This document shows positions 1 to 7,037 of a stretch of DNA of 13,846 nucleotides, piece by piece. The notes beneath the pieces are model-generated. The model had not been told where the DNA came from. It saw nothing but the letters and a program-made list of their open reading frames with translations, and made no database searches. The stretch's first letter is position 1. Each line of letters opens with the position of its first letter. The position numbers were made by a program, and so were the translations under genes. Source of the stretch: Chitinophagales bacterium (GTDB lineage Bacteria; Bacteroidota; Bacteroidia; Chitinophagales; JAHDHT01); NCBI GenBank assembly GCA_020631175.1, contig JAHDHT010000058.1:2886-16731 (forward strand), given 5' to 3'.

Positions 1-92
1 GGACAGCCATCAATCGTTACACCGATAGCAGCACCATGCGATTCTCCGAAGGTGTGAATTTTAAAAGCTTTACCAAAAGTGCTTCCTGACAT
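1..92 (-). CDS. aroC: Chorismate synthase, N-terminal fragment (cut by window edge)
   Basis: Reading the minus strand from an ATG at 92-90 gives 30 codons that begin MSGSTFGKAFKIHTFGESHG and continue to the window edge. The TFGESHG motif followed by a conserved small-residue stretch and IDGC is the classic N-terminus of chorismate synthase, which binds FMN and 5-enolpyruvylshikimate 3-phosphate. The enzyme performs the last step of the shikimate pathway, making chorismate for aromatic amino acids and folate. Only the first 30 residues are present, so the rest of the enzyme cannot be judged. The gene diverges from hutI across a 50-bp gap. The identification rests on a short but highly diagnostic motif. 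Confidence 0.9.
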   Translation of the reverse strand, partial: MSGSTFGKAFKIHTFGESHGAAIGVTIDGC

Positions 93-104
93 ATTAACTG
101 GAAA

Positions 105-138
105 TTGACGGCATAAAGGTATAATAATTATACATTTG
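105..138 (+). promoter_or_regulatory. Candidate hutI promoter (Bacteroidota-type -33/-7)
   Basis: TACATTTG at 131-138 is a perfect match to the TAnnTTTG -7 box known from Bacteroidota. A weaker -33 candidate, TTG, lies at 105-107 with 23 bp between, slightly longer than usual. The hutI ATG begins only four bases after the -7 box, so transcription should start at or within a few bases of the start codon. This suggests a leaderless or nearly leaderless message. It is a sequence match only. Confidence 0.5.
114..121 (-). promoter_or_regulatory. Weak candidate -7 box for aroC
   Basis: On the minus strand the sequence reads TACCTTTA, a 7-of-8 match to TAnnTTTG, about 21 bases before the aroC ATG. 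It overlaps the spacer of the hutI promoter on the other strand. The match is imperfect and no convincing -33 box was assigned, so this is a low-confidence suggestion. Confidence 0.25.
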
Positions 139-142
139 TAAG

Positions 143-1390
143 ATGCAGCTTTTAATCAAAAATATTAAAGCTTTAGGAGGTATTCTTGAATCGGATGTGG
201 AATGGCTAAAAGGGAGTCAAATGTCTGACTGGAAGCTGATCGAAAATGCGTTTTTACTGATAGAAAATGATCAGATTCATTCTTTTGGAAGGATGGAAGA
301 TTGCACTTCTGTTGAAAATGCAAATACAATTGACGCTTCGAACAGATACTGTATTCCGGCATGGTGCGATTCACATACACATCTTGTTTTTGCAGGCACA
401 CGGGAATCAGAATTTGTAGATCGGATAAATGGTTTGAGCTATGAAGAAATTGCAGCAAGAGGAGGAGGCATTTTAAATTCCGCCAAACGACTGGAAAATG
501 CTTCTGAAGATGAATTGTTAGAAGCTGTTAGCAAGAGAGCAAATGAAATTATAAAAACCGGAACCGGTGCGGTAGAAATTAAAAGCGGCTATGGCTTGAG
601 TACAAAAGCCGAGCTTAAGATTTTAAGAGTTGCTCAAAAGTTAAAACAAATAAGTCCTTTAACGATTAAAACAACCTTTCTTGGTGCACATGCTATACCT
701 GCAGCGTTTAAAGCTAATCGAAGAGGATATATTGATTTAATCTTGAATGAAATGATTCCTCAAATAGCAGAGGAAAAACTGGCAGATTATATTGATGTTT
801 TTTGTGAAGAAAATTATTTTTCTGTGGATGAAATGACAGAAATAATTGAAGCAGGTAAGCAATACGGAATGATTCCAAAAGTACATGTCAATCAATTTAA
901 TGCGATAGGAGGTATTAAAGCTGCTGTAGATGCAAATGCCCGATCAGTAGATCATCTGGAAGAATTAAGTGATGATGATATTGAAGCACTTCAAGGAGCT
1001 GAAACAATAGCAACTTTACTTCCTTCCTGTTCATTCTTCATTCAAATTCCATTTGCTCCTGCACGACGGTTAATCCAAAACAATCTTGCTGTCGCATTAG
1101 CTTCAGATTATAATCCGGGTTCAACTCCGAGCGGAAATATACCTTTTGTTCTTTCATTAGCTTGTATAAAAATGAAAATGAAGCCGGAAGAAGCTTTCAA
1201 TGCTGTTACTATAAACGGTGCTTATGCTATGCATCTTTCAAATACACATGGAAGTATTACAAAAGGTAAAAAAGCAAACTTAATATTAACACAAAAAATC
1301 CCATCCATAAATTACATTCCTTATGCATTTGGAGGGGATCATATTTATCAAACTATTTTAAACGGGAAAATTTCATATACCAATGGCTAA
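143..1390 (+). CDS. hutI: Imidazolonepropionase
   Basis: This 415-aa protein is a metal-dependent amidohydrolase that opens the ring of 4-imidazolone-5-propanoate to give N-formimino-L-glutamate, the third step of histidine degradation. It has the HxH metal motif (H78, H80, within DSHTHLVFAGTR), KSGYGL at 147-152, GAHAIP at 181-186 with a conserved His183, HVNQF with His248, and ASDYNPG with the catalytic-type Asp322. Length is normal for the family. The ATG at 143 is preferred over Met27 because the N-terminal LLIKNI strand belongs to the amidohydrolase beta-sandwich. The gene overlaps the next ORF by 8 nt, and ftcD, which consumes its product, follows one gene later. Cytoplasmic; it appears intact. 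Confidence 0.97.
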   Translation: MQLLIKNIKALGGILESDVEWLKGSQMSDWKLIENAFLLIENDQIHSFGRMEDCTSVENANTIDASNRYCIPAWCDSHTHLVFAGTRESEFVDRINGLSYEEIAARGGGILNSAKRLENASEDELLEAVSKRANEIIKTGTGAVEIKSGYGLSTKAELKILRVAQKLKQISPLTIKTTFLGAHAIPAAFKANRRGYIDLILNEMIPQIAEEKLADYIDVFCEENYFSVDEMTEIIEAGKQYGMIPKVHVNQFNAIGGIKAAVDANARSVDHLEELSDDDIEALQGAETIATLLPSCSFFIQIPFAPARRLIQNNLAVALASDYNPGSTPSGNIPFVLSLACIKMKMKPEEAFNAVTINGAYAMHLSNTHGSITKGKKANLILTQKIPSINYIPYAFGGDHIYQTILNGKISYTNG

Positions 1391-1844
1391 AAGAGGAACA
1401 TTAGATTATTCTGTACATCACTATTATGCGATACATTTTAATCAGCAATTCTGGAAATTATTATCTAAAACCAGATTGTCAAAGGAAGAACAGTTTGAAA
1501 TGATTGACATAGCGCATGCTTCAAATCAACACTGGCGCTATGTTGGAAGCGAATTAAATCAGCAAAGAGGGGCCTATGTAATTGCTAAAACGTATTTAAA
1601 AGTAAAAAATCTTGATCAGGCATTAATTTATGCAGAAAGATGCCTTGCTTTAACGAAAAAGTATAAAAAGCAAATGAAAGATTTTGATCTGGCATATGCG
1701 CAAGAAGTGCTTTGGAGAGTTGAGGCAGCCCGAAAAAATAAACGTGCAGCAGAATTATATAAAAAAGAAGCAAGACGTTTGGGCGACTTGATTAAAGGTG
1801 TTGAAGACAAAAAAATATTTGATCAAGATTTCAAAGCAAAATAA
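1383..1844 (+). CDS. Conserved TPR-like protein of unknown function in the hut operon
   Basis: This 153-aa, highly basic, soluble and helical protein has no signal peptide or membrane segment. I recognise the pattern HWRYVGSELNQQRG (about 50-63), followed by an AKTYL helix, LIYAERCLAL (about 81-90) and DFDLAYAQEVLWRVEAA (about 100-116). This resembles a bacterial family of small tetratricopeptide-like proteins with no assigned activity. The ATG overlaps the end of hutI by 8 nt (ATGGCTAA), and ftcD starts 3 nt after its stop, so all three genes are almost certainly translated from one message. That placement suggests, but does not show, a role tied to histidine or formimino metabolism, perhaps as a partner protein. 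No catalytic motif is visible. Confidence 0.8.
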   Translation: MAKRGTLDYSVHHYYAIHFNQQFWKLLSKTRLSKEEQFEMIDIAHASNQHWRYVGSELNQQRGAYVIAKTYLKVKNLDQALIYAERCLALTKKYKKQMKDFDLAYAQEVLWRVEAARKNKRAAELYKKEARRLGDLIKGVEDKKIFDQDFKAK

Positions 1845-1847
1845 ATT

Positions 1848-3530
1848 ATGAAACCAATTATTGAGTGTGTTCCTAATATAAGTGAAGGAAGAAGACCTGA
1901 AATTTATAATGCAATCGCTGCTGAAGTTGAAAAAGTTGAAGGAGTAACATTATTGGATGTTGATCCGGGTGCAGCTACTAATCGCACCGTTATCACTTTT
2001 GTTGGGAGCCCGGAGAATGTAATTGATGCTGCTTTTTTATTGATAAAGAAAGCTTCAGAATTAATCGATATGAGTCAGCATTCAGGTGAGCATCCCCGTT
2101 TTGGAGCTACAGATGTTTGCCCTTTAGTACCTGTTTCCGGAATTAGCCTAAAAGAGTTAATTCCATATGCGCATCAATTAGGCAAAAGAATTGGTGAGGA
2201 ATTAAACTTAAGTGGTTTCTACTATGAATCAGCTGCATCTAAACCCGAAAGAACCAATCTTGCAACCGTAAGATCAGGTGAGTATGAAGGGCTGAATGAT
2301 AAATTGGAAAATCCTGAATGGAAAACTGATTTCGGACCTCAAGAATTTAATCCGAGTTTCGGTTGTATGGCTTTGGGTGTGCGCGATTTTTTAGTGGCTT
2401 ATAATGTTAACCTTAATACAAGTTCTGTAAGAAGAGCAAATTCTGTAGCATTTGATGTACGTGAAAATGGACGTGTAAAACGAGAAGGACATCCGGTTAC
2501 GGGTAAAATTGTGAGAGATGAAAACGGTGATGCAGTGAGAAGTCCGGGTATGCTCAAAGCAGTAAAAGGTATTGGATGGTATATTGAAGAATATGGAATT
2601 GCTCAGGTTTCAATGAACCTTACAAATATAAGTATCACAAAAGTGCATGAAGCTTTTGAAGCTTGCAGAAAAAGTGCTAATAATAGAGGTATGAGGGTAA
2701 CTGGTTCAGAACTCGTCGGATTAATTCCGAAAAAGGCAATGATTGAAGCCGGTAAATATTATTTGAAACAACAGCAGCGATCTACGGGAGTTGCTGAATC
2801 TGAAATAATAAAGATTGCGATTAAATCAATGGGATTAGATGAGTTAAGTCCATTCGATCCTAATAAAAAGATCATTGAATATGTAATGCAGTCTAAAGAA
2901 AGTCAGCCCTTATTAAAAATGCCCATAAAGGCTTTTGCTGAAGAAACAGCAAGCGAAAGCCCTGCTCCGGGTGGAGGCTCTATTTCTGCATACGCAGGTG
3001 CTCTGGGAGCGGCCTTAGCTACTATGGTCGCCAATTTATCTGCGAACAAAAGAGGATGGGATGACAAAATCGAAGTATTTTCTAATCACGCTGAGAACGG
3101 CCAGACACTCATGTCCGATTTATTGAATTTGGTGGATGAAGACACCAATGCATTTAATAAGATTATGGAAGCTTTTCGTTTGGCTAAGAATACTGATGAA
3201 GAGAAAGCGATAAGAAAAGAAGCTATTGAGAATGCAACTAAAAATGCTATTGAAGTGCCGTTTAATATCATGAAAAAAGCGCTCGAAAGCATGGAGTTAA
3301 TCAAGGAAATGGCAGTTAATGGAAATCCAAATTCAGTAAGTGATGCCGGAGTCGCCGCATTATGTGCAAGAACCGCAGTTCGTGGAGCTTTTCTAAATGT
3401 GAAGATTAATGCAGGCGATTTGAACGATACAGCATGGGGTGATCAAAAAATTAAAGCAGGAAATGGTATGCAAACTAAAGCAGAACTGCTTGAAAATGAG
3501 ATCATTCAGATTGTTGAAGGCAAATTGTAA
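1848..3530 (+). CDS. ftcD: Bifunctional glutamate formiminotransferase / formimidoyl-THF cyclodeaminase
   Basis: This 560-aa fusion enzyme moves the formimino group of formiminoglutamate to tetrahydrofolate, releasing glutamate, then deaminates the product to 5,10-methenyl-THF and ammonia. The formiminotransferase part (about 1-335) has CVPNISEGR at 7-15, TNRTVITFVG at 44-53 and SGEHPRFGATDVCPLVPV at 79-96. His82 corresponds to the catalytic histidine of the mammalian enzyme. The cyclodeaminase part (about 358-560) has SPAPGGGSISA at 371-381, a glycine/alanine-rich helix, DEDTNAF at 430-436 and NPNSVSDAGVAAL at 493-505. Length matches mammalian FTCD (about 541 aa). It starts 3 nt after the preceding gene, is followed by a hairpin, and completes the pathway begun by HutI. 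No defects are seen. Confidence 0.97.
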   Translation: MKPIIECVPNISEGRRPEIYNAIAAEVEKVEGVTLLDVDPGAATNRTVITFVGSPENVIDAAFLLIKKASELIDMSQHSGEHPRFGATDVCPLVPVSGISLKELIPYAHQLGKRIGEELNLSGFYYESAASKPERTNLATVRSGEYEGLNDKLENPEWKTDFGPQEFNPSFGCMALGVRDFLVAYNVNLNTSSVRRANSVAFDVRENGRVKREGHPVTGKIVRDENGDAVRSPGMLKAVKGIGWYIEEYGIAQVSMNLTNISITKVHEAFEACRKSANNRGMRVTGSELVGLIPKKAMIEAGKYYLKQQQRSTGVAESEIIKIAIKSMGLDELSPFDPNKKIIEYVMQSKESQPLLKMPIKAFAEETASESPAPGGGSISAYAGALGAALATMVANLSANKRGWDDKIEVFSNHAENGQTLMSDLLNLVDEDTNAFNKIMEAFRLAKNTDEEKAIRKEAIENATKNAIEVPFNIMKKALESMELIKEMAVNGNPNSVSDAGVAALCARTAVRGAFLNVKINAGDLNDTAWGDQKIKAGNGMQTKAELLENEIIQIVEGKL

Positions 3531-3540
3531 AAATGAAAAT

Positions 3541-3570
3541 GGCGCATCCGTGTTGAGTCGGAGCGCCTTT
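3541..3570 (+). terminator. Probable intrinsic terminator of the hutI-ftcD operon
   Basis: GGCGC (3541-3545) and TCCG (3547-3550) pair with CGGA (3559-3562) and GCGCC (3563-3567), leaving one bulged A and an 8-nt loop. The nine-pair GC-rich stem starts 10 nt after the ftcD stop. The following T-run is short (TTT, then AGGTATTTAATTTT), so it may be a modest terminator or a 3'-end stabiliser. Confidence 0.6.
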
Positions 3571-3600
3571 AGGTATTTAATTTTCAAAAGGGGGATACTG

Positions 3601-3689
3601 GGAAATTTCCTTTAACACTTCAAATATAAATGTCAAAATTTGACCGGATTATTTTTCATTGTTCATAATCTGTTCTTAACTTAGAACAG
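3601..3689. promoter_or_regulatory. Regulatory region with three palindromes upstream of the 257-aa gene
   Basis: Three separate dyads lie in the 168-bp gap. They are GGAAATTTCC (3601-3610, perfect), GTCAAAATTTGAC (3632-3644, perfect about a central A), and CTGTTCT-N6-AGAACAG (3670-3676 and 3683-3689, perfect 7-bp arms). The last ends 9 bases before the ATG at 3699. A weak promoter can be drawn from TTTG (3639-3642) to TAATCTG (3666-3672), which would place the second dyad on the -33 box and the third over the start site. These positions are typical of operators. The third dyad could instead form an RNA hairpin in the leader. The regulator is unknown. Confidence 0.5.
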
Positions 3690-3698
3690 GTAAAGTTT

Positions 3699-4472
3699 AT
3701 GAAGGATCAATTAGCGTATAAAAAGTTAAAAAAGATGCTGATGAAACAGGTAGCATCTGTACTTAAGATATCAGACCCGGCCTCTTCATGGCCAAGGAAT
3801 TATTATGAGCGTGCGGCAGAAAGTATTAACGATACACTGGCTACTTCTTATATCATTTCAGAAGAAGAAAAAGAACGCTTAGGAACAAGAATATCTCATT
3901 CTACTTTAGAAAGAATTTTAAAATACGGTTATGAAATTCCATCACCTATTGATAAAAGAAGGTTAAACACTTTAAATAAATTATCCGTTTATCTGGGCGA
4001 AAAAGACTGGGACGCATTTAAATTGTCTAATACCGGTAATTCTCCGGGCAGTATTTTTAAGAAATTAGTAAGTGATGCCTTAGAAGCAGAATTTGAAGCA
4101 TATAAATTTTTATCACTAGAAGCAATCGAAAAATTAAAACAATTCTATGATCCTGACTCACCAGGTATAAACAGAATAATTAATGTGGTGGATAATACTA
4201 CTGCAAAGAACTGGACATTATGCAATCCCTATAACCCTTCATATTATGAGGTGATTGATATAAATATAATCAGCATTGATGAAGATGAAGTTAAATTAAT
4301 GACTAATGAATGCTGGTATTTAAAATGGTGCTCTACAGAGGATAATGAAGTCCAGAAAATTTATAATGAACATAATTTTCAATTATATATTTTACGTAAA
4401 ACAAATTCAGGATGGAAGATTGATGTAAATCATTATCCGATCAAACCTGAACTCCTTCAAAATACCTTATAA
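3699..4472 (+). CDS. Uncharacterised protein with a Bacteroidota-type HTH-like N-terminal domain
   Basis: I do not recognise a named function for this 257-aa soluble protein. The segment at about 60-107 (RISHSTLERIL, then TLNKLSVYLGEKDWDAF) resembles a module common in Bacteroidota proteins, in which an 'S-x-T-L-x-R' helix is followed by 'TL-x-x-L-x-x-Y-L-G-x-x-x-W-x-x-F'. That module is HTH-like and often heads proteins of unknown role. The C-terminal part (about 118-246) is an alpha/beta segment rich in aromatics, with ECWYLKWC at 204-211, NFQLYIL at 226-232 and WKIDVNHYP at 239-247. It may be an NTF2-like or IMS-like fold, but this is only a guess. There is no signal peptide. The gene stands alone behind three palindromes, so it may be tightly regulated or self-regulated. 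Confidence 0.75.
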   Translation: MKDQLAYKKLKKMLMKQVASVLKISDPASSWPRNYYERAAESINDTLATSYIISEEEKERLGTRISHSTLERILKYGYEIPSPIDKRRLNTLNKLSVYLGEKDWDAFKLSNTGNSPGSIFKKLVSDALEAEFEAYKFLSLEAIEKLKQFYDPDSPGINRIINVVDNTTAKNWTLCNPYNPSYYEVIDINIISIDEDEVKLMTNECWYLKWCSTEDNEVQKIYNEHNFQLYILRKTNSGWKIDVNHYPIKPELLQNTL

Positions 4473-4488
4473 ATAAGTCAAATTCCAC

Positions 4489-5793
4489 TTATAATTCTAC
4501 AGGATTAATTGAATGCTCAATTATCACTTTATCGTAAGCAGTAACAGCTGCTTTCTTTTTATTATCCGATATTAATTGAATTCCTTCCCAACGATCTCCA
4601 CAATCATTATAAATTCTAGCACCGTTTAGAATTAATTCTCCTCCTGCCTTTATTTTAATTCTGCTTCCCTTTGCCATCGAAACACTACAATGAATTGCCA
4701 ATTTTCCTCCATCTTCAATAATTATATCTCCCGATTGAAACTTATGTCCTAACCAGTCAATCTCTTCTCCGCCCCTTATACGTACCGTTTTTTCAGCATT
4801 AAACGAACACCAATCTTTCTTTAAGTTTTTGTATTGCGCCTTCTCGGGAAAAGACATATTGTAATGAATTTTTCCAAGTTGACAAGGTGACCATGCTTTG
4901 TTATAAGTATTGTAATCCATTACATTATTAGATACTTCCGTATCACAAGGAGGTTTTTTGCTATAATTCCAGCAATTCGCATGAGGAGGAGTATCATTAC
5001 AACCGTCATTACCGGTCCAGCTATGCGACAGTCCTAAAGAATGTCCAATTTCATGATTTAACAAACGAGCCATCCACCATGGTCCTTTTTTTACACTTCC
5101 ATTGCTGTTTTTAGTTTTCTGCCAATTCAGATAACACATAGTTATCTTCGCATATTCCGGCCTCCCAATACCAACGGAAGACGGATTATAGGTAGGGGAT
5201 GCGACACTGTCCGGATGATGTTCAAGCATAAAAATGTTTAACACTTCACCTTTTCGTATTCCATAACGATTATAAGCTTCATGAGAATAGAGTCCACCCG
5301 GACCTCTTTTATCTTTTTTATTTAAAAAGACCAATTCTTCATCGGTATGAAAATAAATACCATCATCTCCGTTATTCCCTGTTATCACATATCTGAATTG
5401 TGTGGGTAAGGCAGGCGTATTATTTCCAATCGGTAAGTTCATTTTGGCATTATTACTAAGCAAGTCATTCGCCATTCGAACCAGGTCTTTAACATATTGC
5501 CTTCCTTCCGTTGCTCCGAAGTTGGCATTTCCAGCATTATTATTGATAATATGAAAGTTCACCCGCACATAACGCATCGGTGTCTGGTTGATGTCCATAG
5601 CATTTGGAATATAATTTTCAGAACTTTTACACGGAGCATCTTCCAGTTTATTTAAGCCCGGATAAGTGCCCGGCCGAACATCAATTTGCCCTTTTTGCAC
5701 AAAAACCTTCTTACTTTTTGAATTGCAAGCCGAAAGAATGCAAAAAAATGCTAATGTTAGACTTATAAGGCTTGTTAAACTTTGTATTTTCAT
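4489..5793 (-). CDS. Secreted M43-like metalloprotease lipoprotein with a short solenoid-like tail
   Basis: This 434-aa protein starts with a lipoprotein signal (hydrophobic 7-20, lipobox LSAC, Cys23), so it is exported and probably membrane-anchored. The protease core has the metzincin zinc motif HEIGHSLGLSH at 247-257, then GNDGCNDTPPH at 261-271, resembling the Cys-x-DTP region of M43 (pappalysin/cytophagalysin) peptidases, and a Met-turn VMDYN around Met292. Residues about 338-405 contain short repeating strands (SGDIIIEDGGKL, then KIKAGGELIL, then RWEGIQL) like the beta-solenoid tails found on many Bacteroidota secreted proteins. The tail stops abruptly after few rungs, and no type IX sorting domain is visible, so the C-terminus may be shortened. 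It diverges from the TPR lipoprotein gene. Substrate is unknown. Confidence 0.87.
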   Translation of the reverse strand: MKIQSLTSLISLTLAFFCILSACNSKSKKVFVQKGQIDVRPGTYPGLNKLEDAPCKSSENYIPNAMDINQTPMRYVRVNFHIINNNAGNANFGATEGRQYVKDLVRMANDLLSNNAKMNLPIGNNTPALPTQFRYVITGNNGDDGIYFHTDEELVFLNKKDKRGPGGLYSHEAYNRYGIRKGEVLNIFMLEHHPDSVASPTYNPSSVGIGRPEYAKITMCYLNWQKTKNSNGSVKKGPWWMARLLNHEIGHSLGLSHSWTGNDGCNDTPPHANCWNYSKKPPCDTEVSNNVMDYNTYNKAWSPCQLGKIHYNMSFPEKAQYKNLKKDWCSFNAEKTVRIRGGEEIDWLGHKFQSGDIIIEDGGKLAIHCSVSMAKGSRIKIKAGGELILNGARIYNDCGDRWEGIQLISDNKKKAAVTAYDKVIIEHSINPVEL

Positions 5794-5813
5794 TATAGCA
5801 TTATATATCTTTG
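5781..5813 (+). promoter_or_regulatory. Canonical Bacteroidota promoter of the TPR lipoprotein gene
   Basis: TTTG at 5781-5784 and TATCTTTG at 5806-5813 are separated by 21 bp, an exact match to the TTTG / TAnnTTTG consensus and usual spacing. The -33 box lies just inside the 5' end of the divergent protease gene. The start site should fall around 5818-5820, giving a leader of roughly 17-19 nt. Confidence 0.7.
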
Positions 5814-5836
5814 ACTGAATTTAAGAGAAAAGCGTA

Positions 5837-6403
5837 ATGATAAGACATATTTCCTTTAAAAATTTAGCAATTCTGGCCTTGATTGGCATTTTTGGAGCTT
5901 GTACTTCTGTTGGAGGTGGTTCAAAAGATACATTAACTTCAGCCATAAAAACAGCTGAAGATGCAATGTATGGCGATAAACAGAACCTTGAATTTGATTC
6001 AAATAAAGCACAGAACCTGGTAAATGCCTACAGTGATTATGCAGCTGCATTCCCTCAGGATACCTTAACGGCGAATTACTTATTTAAATCGGCCGAGGTT
6101 TTAAGGTCTTTAAGAAAGTTTGATGATGCTGTAAACATTTATCAGCAGATCGGTAAAGATTATCCAAATTATGAAAAAGCACCACATTCGCTTTTCTTAC
6201 TCGGCTTTTCTTATGAAAATGATATGAAACGTTTGAAAGATGCGGAGCAGGTATACAAACAATTTTTAGCAAAATATCCAAGTCATGAATTAGCTGATGA
6301 TGTTCAGTTTTCTTTAAATAACCTCGGTAAATCTCCTGAAGAAATTATAAAGGAGTTTGAAAGAAGAAGAAAAGAGCAGCAAGCCAATAAAGGCGGAGCT
6401 TAA
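5837..6403 (+). CDS. TPR lipoprotein (BamD/YbgF-like repeats)
   Basis: This 188-aa protein has a basic start, a hydrophobic stretch (about 9-19) and a lipobox-like FGAC with Cys22. Export and lipidation are likely, although Phe at the -3 position is less usual. The mature part is helical with TPR-like pairs: FPQDTLTANYLFKSAEVL (about 72-89), KFDDAVNIYQQIGKDYPNYEKAPHSLFLLG (about 94-123) and DAEQVYKQFLAKYPSHELADD (about 135-155). The 'A-x-x-x-Y-x-x-F/I-x-x-x-Y-P' pattern is that of outer-membrane assembly or cell-envelope TPR proteins such as BamD and YbgF. It is shorter than typical BamD, so I do not assign that name. The tail is charged (KEFERRRKEQQ). It has its own promoter and terminator, so it is probably monocistronic. 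Confidence 0.85.
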   Translation: MIRHISFKNLAILALIGIFGACTSVGGGSKDTLTSAIKTAEDAMYGDKQNLEFDSNKAQNLVNAYSDYAAAFPQDTLTANYLFKSAEVLRSLRKFDDAVNIYQQIGKDYPNYEKAPHSLFLLGFSYENDMKRLKDAEQVYKQFLAKYPSHELADDVQFSLNNLGKSPEEIIKEFERRRKEQQANKGGA

Positions 6404-6423
6404 TTCGAACAAAAAGAAACTTG

Positions 6424-6453
6424 AAGGCAGGGATTTATTTCCTGCCTTTTTTT
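6424..6453 (+). terminator. Strong intrinsic terminator after the TPR lipoprotein gene
   Basis: AAGGCAGG (6424-6431) pairs perfectly with CCTGCCTT (6441-6448) around a 9-nt loop, followed by an unbroken run of seven Ts (6447-6453, the first two shared with the stem). It lies about 20 nt past the stop at 6403. On the minus strand the T-run is weaker, so it may only partly stop transcripts from the toxin gene. Confidence 0.9.
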
Positions 6454-6480
6454 ATGGATGTTAATTAAAATGGATAACAC

Positions 6481-6816
6481 TTAGGAATGTATCTCAAGAA
6501 CGCATTGATCATTCTCGCTCAAAAAATAGAAAATATTGTCAAAGTTTAGAGTTAGTATATCTGAAATCGATTTGGTAGTCATATTTCCTGTTCTTAGCCA
6601 GATGATTTTTGGAGGACATCCTTTAAAAACACTTAAATCATAGAAATCTGAATCAAATGTTACTATTGAATAGTTATTTTTTAAGGCGAATTTGAATATT
6701 TCAAGATCAGAAGCATTTTCTAATGACTCTAATCTTACCTGTGTAGATGTATCAAAATTTTCAGGTAGAATTTTCAATAATTTTGGTGAAATATTTTGAT
6801 CGAATAATAATTTCAA
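6481..6816 (-). CDS. DUF5615 PIN-like protein, probable toxin
   Basis: This 111-aa protein starts MKLLFDQNIS and carries IVTFDSDFYDLS (about 51-62) and IIWLRTGN (about 71-78), the hallmark pattern of DUF5615 PIN-like proteins. The acidic residues expected of a PIN-type metal site are present: Asp6, Asp37, Asp55 and Asp57. The family is usually paired with DUF433 proteins and thought to act as an RNase toxin of a VapBC-like module. Direct activity is less established than for classic VapC. Its ATG overlaps the end of the upstream DUF433 gene by 4 nt (ATGA), so the two are translationally coupled. It looks full length with all the acidic residues, and could be active. Confidence 0.88.
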   Translation of the reverse strand: MKLLFDQNISPKLLKILPENFDTSTQVRLESLENASDLEIFKFALKNNYSIVTFDSDFYDLSVFKGCPPKIIWLRTGNMTTKSISDILTLNFDNIFYFLSENDQCVLEIHS

Positions 6817-7034
6817 GAAGCAACTTTTAATTTTCGTTCTTTATCTGCGGCATAAGCTAGACAAGCTTGAATTTTTTCAGAACTTAGCTCTTCAAAATCA
6901 TTAAGAATTTCTGAATAAGTCATTCCATTTGAAAGCCAGTTAAGAACATCGTATACAGATATTCTTGTACCTATTATACATGGGCGGCCGAATCTTTTAT
7001 CAGATTTAATTTCTATATATTTTCTATAATCCAT
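6813..7034 (-). CDS. DUF433 protein, probable antitoxin
   Basis: This 73-aa protein has the DUF433 signature: RFGRPCIIGTRISVYDVL (about 14-31), followed by a helix-turn-helix-like stretch, NGMTYSEILNDFEELSSEKIQACLAYAAD. Family members are small winged or helical DNA-binding-like proteins next to DUF5615 toxins and are predicted antitoxins that repress their own operon. It is the first gene of the pair and its last 4 nt overlap the toxin start. The ATG at 7034 is supported by the position of the conserved N-terminal strand. Repeated TATACAA units just upstream could be its operator. Confidence 0.87.
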   Translation of the reverse strand: MDYRKYIEIKSDKRFGRPCIIGTRISVYDVLNWLSNGMTYSEILNDFEELSSEKIQACLAYAADKERKLKVAS

Positions 7035-7037
7035 TAC

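Noticed and set aside
3086..3304. Antisense open frames inside ftcD and other genes (for example 165-458 and 8749-8964)
   Set aside because: They lie wholly within well-supported genes on the other strand and show no recognisable protein features.
3541..3610. Possible tRNA or small structured RNA after ftcD
   Set aside because: Only one terminator-like hairpin and a short palindrome are present; no cloverleaf or anticodon arm can be drawn.
4473..4492. ATAAGT-N8-ACTTAT inverted repeat between the convergent ends of the 257-aa gene and the protease gene
   Set aside because: Only six AT-rich pairs and no clear T-run, so it is too weak to call a terminator.
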